Source: C-114 sp963745405
GTDB lineage: Bacteria > Chloroflexota > Limnocylindria > Limnocylindrales > CSP1-4
Assembly: GCA_963745405.1 (NCBI GenBank)
Contig: CAVUWY010000002.1
Span: 1,426,001 to 1,490,000, forward strand
Reading direction: 5' to 3'
Length of the DNA stretch: 64,000 bases
Below are positions 1 to 8,094 of this stretch, in pieces (the stretch's first letter is position 1; every line of letters begins with the position of its first letter). Both the position numbers and the translations under genes were made by a program. A model generated the notes under the pieces. The model ran no database searches and was not told the DNA's origin. It was given only the letters and a program-made list of their open reading frames with translations.

Positions 1-116
1 ACGGGCAGGAGGAACGCGGCAAGGAGGACGAGCGCGACGGCGAGGATCTTGGTGAACGGATTGCGTCGATGGAGCCAGCTCGTTCCGGCCCGGTAGTAGC
101 CGGTCGCGGTCGACAT
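1..116 (-). CDS. ecfT: ECF transporter transmembrane (T) component, N-terminal fragment
   Basis: Only the first 39 codons are inside the window; the gene runs off the left edge. The visible protein starts at ATG 116 and contains a WLHRRNPFTKI stretch followed by a hydrophobic helix. This is the typical beginning of EcfT, the membrane subunit that couples the two ATPases of an energy-coupling-factor vitamin/nucleobase importer to its S component. It lies 83 bp downstream of the S-component gene on the same strand, with a GACGAGG-like ribosome site before the ATG. Family assignment rests on this short signature and on the neighbour. Confidence 0.72.
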   Translation of the reverse strand, partial: MSTATGYYRAGTSWLHRRNPFTKILAVALVLLAAFLLP

Positions 117-199
117 CGCGCCTCGTCAGGCGGTGGGCTGCGGGCGGCCGGGCTGCGGGCAGCCGGGCTGTCGGAGGCCGGGCCGGCGGCGGCGCGGCC

Positions 200-1429
200 T
201 CACTCGGCGACCGTCGTCTCGCCGCGGCTGAACATCGTCCGGACCGTCAGCGGCAGCGCCCCGAGGATGAGGAAGACGATGGTGTACGAGATCGTCTTGT
301 CGAGCGGGTCGCTCGTGAGTCCCTGGGCGAAGGCCGACTCGAAGACGTTGAGGCCGAGCGTCCGGAAGAGGGCGACGAGCGCATCGGTGCCGCCGCCGGT
401 CACCCCGCCGAAGACGCCGGCCGCGATCGGTGCCGAGATGGCCGCCGCCACCAGGCCGGTCGTGAAGCCGCCGATCCAGACGGGGAAGAAGCGGGCGTTC
501 TCACCCCGCCGTGCCCAGCTGAAGGCGAGCGCGCCGACGATCACAGCCACGACGAGCGCGCCGACGAGCCCGAGCGGATCGGCCAGGGCGAGGCCGGACA
601 GGTTCCAGCCGAAGAGGAAGGAGTCCGGCGTGCCGTCCGCCTTGACGCCGGTCACGGTCGAGAAGTAGCCGGACGGGCTGAACAGGAGGCGCAAGATCGC
701 GAACAGGAGGGCGAAGGCGGCGATGCCGGTCGCGGCGCTGAGGTACGTCCGGATCCGGGGGTCCTCGGCCGTGAACCGGAAGATCGTCCGGTCGGAGAGC
801 CAGGCGACGACCACGCCGATGGCGATGATCGCGACACCGATGACGACGAACCGGTTCTGGTTGTCGGTCGCGGTGTTCGGGTCGGACGCGCCGAGGTCGG
901 GCAATCCGATCGTGTTCTGGACGACGAGCAGGGCGACGGCCGCCGCCGCGACGCCGAGGGCAAGGGCGAGGAACTGCCCGACCCGCGAGTCGTCGGCCCG
1001 GATGCGGAAGACGCCGCGAGCCGACCAGAAGCCGGCCATCAGCCCGATGACGCCGGCGACCGGGGCGAAGAAGGCGATCGTCGGACCGGCGCCGCCGGGG
1101 ACCGGCAGGATCGACCAGATGAGGTTGGCGAGGATCCCCGTGATGGCGCCGGCCCACGGTCCGGCGAGGGCGCCGACGAGGACCGTCCCGATGGAGTCGA
1201 GGTAGATCGGCAGGCGCAGGGCCGTGACGAGGGCGCCGATCGTGACGTTGATGGCGATCGCGACCGGGATGAGGGCGATGGTCGCCGTCGAGAAGTCACG
1301 CGAGCGGCTCGCGACGACGGCGAGGAGCACGACCGCGACGATGAGCCCGAGGAGATAGAAGAGCTGGATCTGGGGGATGCAGTCGGTCGTCTGGCCTTCG
1401 GCGCAGATCGTCAGCCAACTGAGGCTCAT
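200..1429 (-). CDS. ECF transporter substrate-specific (S) component with a central insertion
   Basis: A 409-residue polytopic membrane protein, the likely substrate-binding subunit of the ECF importer whose T subunit follows. Start ATG 1429 is preceded by AGGAGG nine bases upstream; an in-frame start at 1477 lacks such a site. The first third (PIYLDSIGTVLVGALAGPWA, then GLMAGFWSARG) and the last quarter (ISAPIAAGVFGGVTGGGTDA, then DPLDKTISY) together match the usual S-component plan of about 200 residues. Roughly 160-170 residues with about four extra membrane segments lie between them. The substrate is unknown; the adjacent nucleoside hydrolase suggests nucleosides or nucleobases, which is inference. 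Confidence 0.75.
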   Translation of the reverse strand: MSLSWLTICAEGQTTDCIPQIQLFYLLGLIVAVVLLAVVASRSRDFSTATIALIPVAIAINVTIGALVTALRLPIYLDSIGTVLVGALAGPWAGAITGILANLIWSILPVPGGAGPTIAFFAPVAGVIGLMAGFWSARGVFRIRADDSRVGQFLALALGVAAAAVALLVVQNTIGLPDLGASDPNTATDNQNRFVVIGVAIIAIGVVVAWLSDRTIFRFTAEDPRIRTYLSAATGIAAFALLFAILRLLFSPSGYFSTVTGVKADGTPDSFLFGWNLSGLALADPLGLVGALVVAVIVGALAFSWARRGENARFFPVWIGGFTTGLVAAAISAPIAAGVFGGVTGGGTDALVALFRTLGLNVFESAFAQGLTSDPLDKTISYTIVFLILGALPLTVRTMFSRGETTVAE

Positions 1430-1510
1430 GGCCCGGATCCTCCTCGCGCGCTCGCAGGCGTCCGTCGCCTCTCCCAAGGCACCGGGCGTTCCTGGACTCT
1501 CCCTCAGCCC

Positions 1511-2569
1511 TCAGAGTGACACGTTCGACCGGCGCTCCGCCATACCCCCGACCCGTTCGATGAACCGATCGAGGAAGCCGGCAGCGTCGGCCGCCACCGC
1601 GACCTCGCAGTTCGGCGGCCGGCCGCTGAGGCCCCGCCAATCCGCCACGGTCTCGCCGGTCGTGATCGATCCGTGGGTCTCGACGTCGACGTGGAGCGCC
1701 TTCGCGGTGACGAGGCCCGGATCGAGAGCGGCCGCCAGGGCTAGCGGATCGTGGATGAACGCGCCATAGAAGCCGTCGTAGCGGGCGTGGAACTCCATGT
1801 AGAAACGGAGGGCGTCGGCGAGGTAGCGGACGATAGGGTTCGAGGCCACGCTCCGGCTCGTCCGCATCGGGTCCTCGCCGCGGGCGAGAGCGATCGAGTC
1901 GTCGGGCCGGCTGCCGGCCCGCCGGGCGAGGGCGACGAGATGCTCGGGCTCGAACCTCGCCTGCTCGGTCACGTCGAGTCCGAGGGCGAGCGGGAGGGTG
2001 CCCGGCGGCCGATCCGCGAACGCGCGGAAGGCGATCCGGGCTGCCTCGGGGTCGCAGTGGATGTTCCATTCCTCGCGCGGGGTCGTGTTGCCGGCGACCC
2101 GGAAGCAGCCGCCCATGAGGACCCAGCGGCGGAGGAGGCGAGGGAGCTCCGGCTCCAGGAGCACGGCGAGGGCGATATCCGTCAGCGGGCCGAGGGTCAC
2201 GAGGGTCACCTCGCCGGGCCGTCGGCGGACGATGTCGAGGATGACGTCGACGCCGTGCCTATCGGACAGGGGCCGGGTCGGCGGGGACAGCTCGGCGTGG
2301 CCGATACCTCGCGGACCGTGCGTTTCGGGCGTCGTCTCGAGCGGTCGCATGAGCGGCGTCGGGCGGCCGATGGCGACCTCGATGTCGGTCCTGCCGGCGA
2401 GCTCGAGGACCGCCAGCGTGTTCTCGGCGACCTGCGCCGCGGCGACGTTGCCCGAGCAGCAGGTCACCGCGAGGATGTCCGCCTCGGGGCTCGCACAGGC
2501 ATACAGCAGGGCGAGGCTGTCGTCGATGCCGGTGTCGCAGTCGATGATGATCGGCAGTCTCTCGGCCAC
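1511..2569 (-). CDS. inosine-uridine preferring nucleoside hydrolase
   Basis: A cytoplasmic N-ribosyl hydrolase (352 aa) that splits nucleosides into base and ribose. The N-terminus has the calcium-binding DxDxGxDD signature of the family (DCDTGIDDS, residues 10-18). NIHCDPEAARIAF around residues 169-181 is the usual substrate-site region with NxxxDP character. Start GTG 2569 is fixed by a TAGCAT -10 hexamer six bases upstream, which implies a leaderless message. It is 81 bp upstream of the ECF S component on the same strand, suggesting coupled nucleoside import and salvage. Base specificity cannot be read from the sequence. Confidence 0.85.
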   Translation of the reverse strand: MAERLPIIIDCDTGIDDSLALLYACASPEADILAVTCCSGNVAAAQVAENTLAVLELAGRTDIEVAIGRPTPLMRPLETTPETHGPRGIGHAELSPPTRPLSDRHGVDVILDIVRRRPGEVTLVTLGPLTDIALAVLLEPELPRLLRRWVLMGGCFRVAGNTTPREEWNIHCDPEAARIAFRAFADRPPGTLPLALGLDVTEQARFEPEHLVALARRAGSRPDDSIALARGEDPMRTSRSVASNPIVRYLADALRFYMEFHARYDGFYGAFIHDPLALAAALDPGLVTAKALHVDVETHGSITTGETVADWRGLSGRPPNCEVAVAADAAGFLDRFIERVGGMAERRSNVSL

Positions 2570-2575
2570 GGGCCG

Positions 2576-2581
2576 ATGCTA
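2576..2581 (-). promoter_or_regulatory. -10 element, leaderless start of nucleoside hydrolase
   Basis: TAGCAT on the minus strand, six bases before GTG 2569. Its TAG is also the stop codon of the upstream kamB-like gene. Confidence 0.5.
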
Positions 2582-3301
2582 GCCGATGTCGGCGGGGTTA
2601 CGGCGCGCGTCGGTGGCCGTCGGCGTTTCGTGGGTGGCCGTCGGCGTTTCGTCGGGGATCGCGGCTCCGCGGCGGACGAAGCGGAAGCGGCGGGCCGGTC
2701 GTTCCGTGCCGACCCGCAGTCGCCGGGCCCAGGTAGAGCGGAGGCCGGCAAGGTCGGCCGGGCCGAGGTCCTCGCAGCGGTCGAGCACGAGGTCGTGCCT
2801 GGTGAAGGCTGCAACGATCCTGGACGTGTCGTCACCGTCGAGGAGTCCCGGTTCCCGGCCCTCGACCGCATCGCGGGCGGTGAGCGAGAGCGTCAGCTCG
2901 AGCGCGCCGGCGGGCCCGACGAGTCGGGCGATGGCAGTCGTCATCGCCTCGTCGAGACCGAGCCCACCACGGAGCAGCGAACCCCACGGGAAGCGGACCG
3001 AAACGAGGTCGGCGACAGCGTCGAGCTCGGCCGGAAGCTGGTCCACGCCGGAGGCGACGAAGATCGCGTTGGGGTGACCACCGCGGGCGGGCGGGCGTGC
3101 GGCACGACGAGACGCCTCGGCCATGGCCAGGGCGTCTGCGTCGACGCCGATGGCGAAGGTCGAGGGATCCGCGGCCTCGAGGAGGACGGCTCGGCCGTCA
3201 CCGGTCCCGAGGTCGACGAGGACCCGTTGATACTGCCGGGCCAGAGCGGTCAGTTAGCCGACGTCCACCTCGGTGATCCGTCGACCGGTCACGATGCGCA
3301 T
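2579..3301 (-). pseudogene. KamB-like 16S rRNA (adenine1408-N1)-methyltransferase, interrupted by in-frame TAA
   Basis: Reading from ATG 3301 gives MRIVTGRRITEVDVG, a TAA at 3254-3256 (codon 16), and then in the same frame the SAM-binding motif VLVDLGTGDGRA and a VRFPWGSLLRGGL region. These are hallmarks of the KamB/NpmA family that methylates A1408 of 16S rRNA and confers kanamycin/apramycin resistance. Without the stop the product would be 240 aa, close to family length. No ATG, GTG or TTG lies between the stop and ATG 3124, which is inside the SAM fold, so a functional restart is unlikely. TAGACT seven bases before ATG 3301 supports that start. A 21-bp tandem duplication near 2612-2653 lengthens the C-terminus by seven residues. 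A nonsense mutation or a base-call error are both possible. Confidence 0.72.
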
Positions 3302-3308
3302 GGCGGGC

Positions 3309-3314
3309 AGTCTA
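3309..3314 (-). promoter_or_regulatory. -10 element, leaderless start of kamB-like gene
   Basis: TAGACT on the minus strand, seven bases before ATG 3301. It argues that the intended start is upstream of the in-frame stop. Confidence 0.45.
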
Positions 3315-3435
3315 GCGCGCGCGTCCATCCGATCCGTCCAGCGGCGGTGCCCACCTGCCCGCTCGCCGCTCCGACGCCCGAGGGCTGTCACATGCGCGCC
3401 ATTCGAGCGTTATCCGACGGAAGGCGTCGATCGAC

Positions 3436-3695
3436 TGCCATATGTCGCACATGGGATCGTTGGACGTCGCCCGCGGCCTATCCGCTGCCATATGTCGCAC
3501 ATAGGATCACTAGGCGGCGTTTGGGCGTGCTGGACGGGTCGGTGGCGGCCGTGCCATGAGGGCGCCATCCGTTGCGGGGCTTCGGCGAGCTGCTTAACGA
3601 TCACCCGCGGCGCATATGGCAGCCGGACAGGCGGTCGACCGCCGCTGAACCACACGGCACCCTGCCTAACGATCACCCGCGGCGCACATAGCAGC
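3436..3695. repeat. four-copy repeat region, two direct plus two inverted copies
   Basis: No gene lies between 3302 and 3747. Two copies of a roughly 28-bp unit (core TGCCATATGTCGCACAT) start at 3436 and 3486, 50 bp apart. Two further copies in the opposite orientation (core TAACGATCACCCGCGGCGCA) span 3591-3623 and 3663-3695, 72 bp apart and nearly identical to each other over 33 bp. The reverse complement of the right pair shares GCTGCCATATG and GATCGTT with the left pair. The block resembles a 260-bp element with doubled inverted ends. The spacing is irregular and the copies invert, so it is not CRISPR. Confidence 0.7.
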
Positions 3696-3734
3696 GGCGG
3701 GCAGGCGTCTTGTCGCCGCCCGCCCTCCGGCACC

Positions 3735-3740
3735 TATTCT
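3735..3740 (+). promoter_or_regulatory. -10 element, leaderless start of grpB-purK
   Basis: TATTCT seven bases before ATG 3748. A TTGTCG at 3710-3715 could act as -35 with a 19-bp spacer. Confidence 0.5.
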
Positions 3741-3747
3741 TGGCGCG

Positions 3748-5507
3748 ATGAACGAGAGCCGGCTGACCGACGGCCCTGCCGCCACGACCGCGGCCCGACC
3801 GATCCTCGCGTACCCGAAGCGTCCGCTCGTCGTCCTCGAGTACGACCCCGAGTGGGCCGAGGTCGCCGGCCGCCTCATCGCCCTCATCCACGAGCTACGG
3901 CCGGGCCTCGACGTCCGCCACGTCGGCAGCACGTCGGTGCCCGACCTGCCGGCCAAGCCGATCATCGACCTCAATCTCGTCGCGCCGCCCGCCGAGATCG
4001 CGGGCATCGCCGAGGACCTCAACCACTTGGGGTTCCAGCGCCAGACGAGCCTCTCGGGTTTCCCGCCGACCCGGCCCCTCCTCCTCGGGGGGATCGAGCA
4101 CGAGGGCACCATCTACCAGGTCCATGCCCACGTCATCCCCACCGAGGGGTTCTGGGCGCCGGAAGCGCGACGCAACCTCGCCCTCCGTGACGCCCTCCGG
4201 GCGGATCCGGAACTACGTGAGCGCTATGCGGCGGTGAAGCGCGAGATCGTCGCGGCCGGCATCACCGACACGATCCGCTACTCGTTCCGCAAGACCGCCG
4301 CGATCCGCGCCATCCTGGCCGACATCGGCGCGGCGGATCCCCCGCTGGCGCCCGGCTCGACGATCGGCATCCTCGGTGGCGGCCAGCTCGGCAGGATGCT
4401 CGCGATGGCCGCCCGGTCGCTCGGCTACCGGGTCGCGATCCTCGACCCCGACCCCGATTGCCCCGCCAGTCCCGTGGCGGATCAACGGTTCGTGGCCGGC
4501 TATTCGGACGTGGCGGCCGGTCTGGAGCTCGCTGCCGTGAGCGACGTCGTGACCTGCGAGCTCGAGCATGTCGGTTACGCCGTCGTCGAGGCAATCGACG
4601 GCGGACGACTCTGCCGGCCGGGGGTCTACGCGATCGCGGTCACCCAGGACCGGCTGGCGGAGCGGCGGTTCCTCGACACGGTCGGCGCCGCGGTGGCGCC
4701 GTGGCGCGAGGTCCGGACGATCGACGATCTCCGTGCCGGCGCTGCCGAGCTCGGCTTTCCGCTGCGGCTCAAGGCGGCCCTCGGCGGCTACGACGGTCGG
4801 AGCCAGGTCCGCCTGGCGGGCGCTGCCGACATCGAGCCGTCGTTCATCGCCCTCGCGGCATCGGCCGGGGCGGCCGGCCTCCTCCTCGAGCGGGAGCTTG
4901 ATTTCCTCGTCGAATGCTCGGTCGTCCTCGCCCGGGACGCGGTCGGTCGGTCCGTCGCCTATCCGGTCGCCCTCAACCGCCACGACGAGGGGATCCTCAT
5001 CGAGTCGGTCGCTCCGGCTCCACCGCCGATCACGCCGGAGATCACCGCCCGGGCGCAGGCCCTGGCGGCCGACCTGGCGATGGAGCTAGATCTCGAGGGG
5101 ACGCTCACCGTGGAGCTGTTCCTCCTCGGGGATGGTTCGCTCGTCGTCAACGAGCTGGCACCGCGGGTCCACAACAGCGGCCACTGGACGATCGACGGCG
5201 CCGCGACGAGCCAGTTCGAGCAGCACATCCGGGCGATCGCCGGCCTGCCGCTGGGCGACCCCTCCGCCCACGGTGCGACGGCGATGGTCAACCTGCTCGG
5301 GACGGGCGCGCGTCGTCCGGCCCGATTGGTCGGGACGCGCGCGGCGCTCGCTGATCCCGGCGCGCACCTCCACGTGTACGACAAGCGCGAGGTCTTCGAG
5401 CGCCGCAAGATGGGCCACGTCACGGTGGTCGCCGCTGCCGGCGAGCAGGCCGATGCGCTCGCCCGGGCGCGCCGGGCCGTGGAGGCGCTGAGCTTCGAGG
5501 AGGATAC

Positions 5508-5511
<4 letters not shown>
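3748..5511 (+). CDS. purK: GrpB (UPF0157) domain fused to PurK, 5-(carboxyamino)imidazole ribonucleotide synthase
   Basis: A 587-residue two-part protein. Residues about 20-190 form a GrpB/UPF0157 nucleotidyltransferase-fold domain with RHVGSTSVPDLPAKPIIDL at 57-75. From residue about 203 a complete PurK follows: Rossmann-like GILGGGQLGRMLAMAAR, an ATP-grasp middle (LGFPLRLKAALGGYDGRSQ) and the C-terminal NELAPRVHNSGHWTIDGA motif. PurK uses ATP and bicarbonate to carboxylate AIR in purine synthesis. The downstream purE overlaps by four bases (GTGA), so the pair makes both steps. No stop or frameshift separates the domains, so this is a genuine fusion at the sequence level. What GrpB contributes is unknown. 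Confidence 0.9.
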
Positions 5512-6011
<500 letters not shown>

Positions 6012-6043
6012 GGAGCGCCTCAGGCGCATTTCCGGGGCGCGTG

Positions 6044-6067
6044 CGCCCGTTCCGCGGGCGTCTTATT
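6044..6067 (+). terminator. probable intrinsic terminator after purKE
   Basis: Six-base stem CGCCCG / CGGGCG around the loop TTCCG, followed by TCTTATT. An overlapping hairpin GGGCGC-GT-GCGCCC (6035-6048) could compete. It sits 33 bp past the purE stop. Confidence 0.55.
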
Positions 6068-6315
6068 CGTCCCAGTACTAGCAAGCGCACAAACGGCCGA
6101 CTTGGAGCCGGACATCGGCGCCGCGACGCATCGTCGTCGTCGCAGCCGAGCGAGGATCCAGGCGGATCGAGCGTGCTCGATGTTCAGTCCGAGGCTCGGG
6201 CCGGCCTCGGCACGGCGCCTTGGCGTCCGCTAATCGTGGGGTGGATATCGCGGACGCCGGCCGATGAAGCGCGGGGTGGACGCCGACCGCGCCCGAGCGC
6301 GGCCGAGCCCGCCGC
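6068..6315. other. non-coding spacer between convergent genes
   Basis: The gap between purE and the next gene is 304 bp in all. Apart from the hairpin at 6035-6067, no convincing reading frame, RNA or repeat was seen here. Confidence 0.5.
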
Positions 6316-6828
6316 CTAGGACGCGGAGTCGATCGACCGGGTCGAGCGCCGCGGCATGGAGAACCACGGCCAGGCCGTCGCGATGAGCCCGAGGATCGCG
6401 ATCGAGGCAGCCCCGATCGCCAGCAGTCCGATGAGCGTCAGGCGGGTCTGGCCGCCGTACAGGCCGGTCGCGAGGGCGAGGCCGCCGTAGCCACCGAGGG
6501 CGATACCGACGAGCGACACGGCGACGGCCGTCGAGGCGGCCCACCACTGGCCGAGCCGGATCCCCCAGGCGGTGAGGATGATCACGACGCCGACGAGGGC
6601 CCAGATGAGCGACTGGGACTGGCCGGGCGTATCGGCCGTGCCCGCGGCCAGGGCCACGGCGTATCCCTCGATCGCGCCGCCGAGCACGAGGAGCACGATC
6701 GCGACGGCGGTGACGCTCGCGGGCGTACGCGGAGCTCGGTACCGTCGGGCCGAGTCGGTGGGCTGGGCCGCACCGGTCGGTCCGGGCGGCGGCGCCGCAG
6801 CGCCGGGATCGAGCGTGGGGGCATCCAT
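6316..6828 (-). CDS. small four-helix membrane protein, function unknown
   Basis: A 170-residue protein with a Pro/Ala-rich cytoplasmic N-terminus (about 40 residues) followed by four hydrophobic segments: SVTAVAIVLLVLGGAIEGYA, LIWALVGVVIILTAWGI, AVAVSLVGIALGGYGGLALA and IGLLAIGAASIAILGLIATA. Start ATG 6828 was chosen over an upstream in-frame start because the membrane protein begins naturally there and GAGGGAGAA lies just upstream. No family is recognised. It is divergently oriented to the next gene with about 120 bp between them. Confidence 0.6.
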   Translation of the reverse strand: MDAPTLDPGAAAPPPGPTGAAQPTDSARRYRAPRTPASVTAVAIVLLVLGGAIEGYAVALAAGTADTPGQSQSLIWALVGVVIILTAWGIRLGQWWAASTAVAVSLVGIALGGYGGLALATGLYGGQTRLTLIGLLAIGAASIAILGLIATAWPWFSMPRRSTRSIDSAS

Positions 6829-6936
6829 CACGCGCAGTTCTCCCTCGGTCGGTCCGCTTCCGCGGTCGTCGGGCGAGTCTGACCCGGCGAACGTCCTGTC
6901 CGCAATCACCCGCCGGTCCTGGCCGGGGCTCCGGCG

Positions 6937-6942
6937 TACACT
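6937..6942 (+). promoter_or_regulatory. -10 element, leaderless start of 6950 gene
   Basis: TACACT seven bases before ATG 6950. It decides the start against longer in-frame extensions. Confidence 0.5.
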
Positions 6943-6949
6943 CGGGCCG

Positions 6950-7426
6950 ATGGACGACCCACGCTGGGAACCGGGCATGCCGGTCCTCGACCGCCAGGCG
7001 GTGCCCGACCGCAGCGCCGCCGCGCCACGATCAAAGGCCGGCGTCCACCACTTCCCGGACCCGGCGACGCTCCCCCCGAGCCTCCGCGACCTGCCGCCGC
7101 GCTCGGTCCCCGAGACCGACCCGACGCCCCTCCAGCGCCACTACATCAACCTGTCGGTCATCGCCCTCATCTGCGGCGCGGTGGCGATCACCGCGCTCGA
7201 GCTCGGGTCGGGGCTCGGCAGCCCGCTGGTGAAGCTGTGCGTGATCGTCGGCGCGCCGATCCTCGCCGCCACGACCGCCGACGCGACACTCCGCATCTGG
7301 CGGTCGGCCTGGGCCTGGATGCCGGTCGATCCAGGCAAGGGGCTGTTCCGCCTTTGCTGGGTCGCCGTGACGGTGGTGCTCCTGGCGCTGCTCGCCGTCG
7401 CCACAGCCGTCGTGCTCCTCGCGTGA
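6950..7426 (+). CDS. two-helix membrane protein, function unknown
   Basis: A 158-residue protein: a polar, Pro/Arg-rich N-terminal half (about 65 residues) and then helices NLSVIALICGAVAITALELG and VAVTVVLLALLAVATAVVLL, with a shorter hydrophobic stretch (KLCVIVGAPILAATTADA) between. The start is set by TACACT seven bases upstream. It overlaps the following Nudix gene by four bases (GTGA), so the two are probably co-translated. No family could be named. Confidence 0.65.
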   Translation: MDDPRWEPGMPVLDRQAVPDRSAAAPRSKAGVHHFPDPATLPPSLRDLPPRSVPETDPTPLQRHYINLSVIALICGAVAITALELGSGLGSPLVKLCVIVGAPILAATTADATLRIWRSAWAWMPVDPGKGLFRLCWVAVTVVLLALLAVATAVVLLA

Positions 7427-8094
7427 CGGGGCCGGAGGGTCGCCCGGAGGATCGACCGGAGCGGCTCTCGACGCCGGACCGATGGCCCGATCGCGGGCCG
7501 GATGGCCGTTCGACGGAGATAGCGTCGGGGCTCGGCGTGCCGGCCTGGATGGCCGCGAGCCTGCGCCACTGTTCGCGCTGCGGCGCGCTGCTGCGCTTCG
7601 GCTCGATCGACGGCGAGGACCGCCATCGCCTCAGCTGCGACGTCTGCGGGCACATCGCCTACGTCAACCCGCGGCTCGTCGTCACCACGCTCCCGATAAC
7701 CGCGACCGGCGAGGTGGTCCTGTTGAGACGCGGTATCGAGCCGGCCTACGGCACGTGGGCGCAGCCCGGCGGCTTCCTCGAGGTCGACGAGACCGTGTAC
7801 GAGGGGGCGGTCCGCGAGACGGCCGAGGAGACCGGGCTCATCGTGGAACCGGGCCGGATCGTGGGGCTCTATTCGCGGCTCGAGGCGGCCGTGGTCGTCA
7901 TCACGTACGAGGCGCGGATCGTCGGCGGTGCCGCCCGGACAAGCCACGAGGCGCTGGAGATCCAGGCCTTCGCGCCGGACGCGATCCCCTGGTCGGGCCT
8001 CGGCCTGACGACGAGCGTCTGGGCCCTGCGCGACTGGCTCGCCCTGCGCCATCCGCACCTCGAGCCGGGTCCGACGCCGCTCGGCGCGAGCTAG
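7423..8094 (+). CDS. Nudix hydrolase with N-terminal zinc ribbon
   Basis: A 223-residue NUDIX protein that probably hydrolyses a nucleoside-diphosphate-linked substrate. A zinc ribbon (CSRCG and CDVCG, about residues 50-75) precedes the Nudix box GGFLEVDE with REtAEEtGL, which matches Gx5Ex7REUxEExGU fully. The ribbon-plus-Nudix layout resembles NADH pyrophosphatase (NudC) and ADP-ribose-type hydrolases, but the NudC SQPWPFPxS motif is not visible. GTG 7423 overlaps the preceding stop; a later ATG at 7548 is an alternative start. It converges on the aldehyde dehydrogenase, and the two stop codons overlap within one CTAG. Confidence 0.85.
   Translation: MTGPEGRPEDRPERLSTPDRWPDRGPDGRSTEIASGLGVPAWMAASLRHCSRCGALLRFGSIDGEDRHRLSCDVCGHIAYVNPRLVVTTLPITATGEVVLLRRGIEPAYGTWAQPGGFLEVDETVYEGAVRETAEETGLIVEPGRIVGLYSRLEAAVVVITYEARIVGGAARTSHEALEIQAFAPDAIPWSGLGLTTSVWALRDWLALRHPHLEPGPTPLGAS

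Noticed and set aside
1751..3559. 602-codon plus-strand frame antisense to the nucleoside hydrolase and kamB-like genes
   Set aside because: Biased shadow composition; minus-strand genes carry the family motifs.
3436..3695. CRISPR-like repeat array
   Set aside because: Only two copies per orientation with unequal spacing, copies inverted, and no cas genes in the window.
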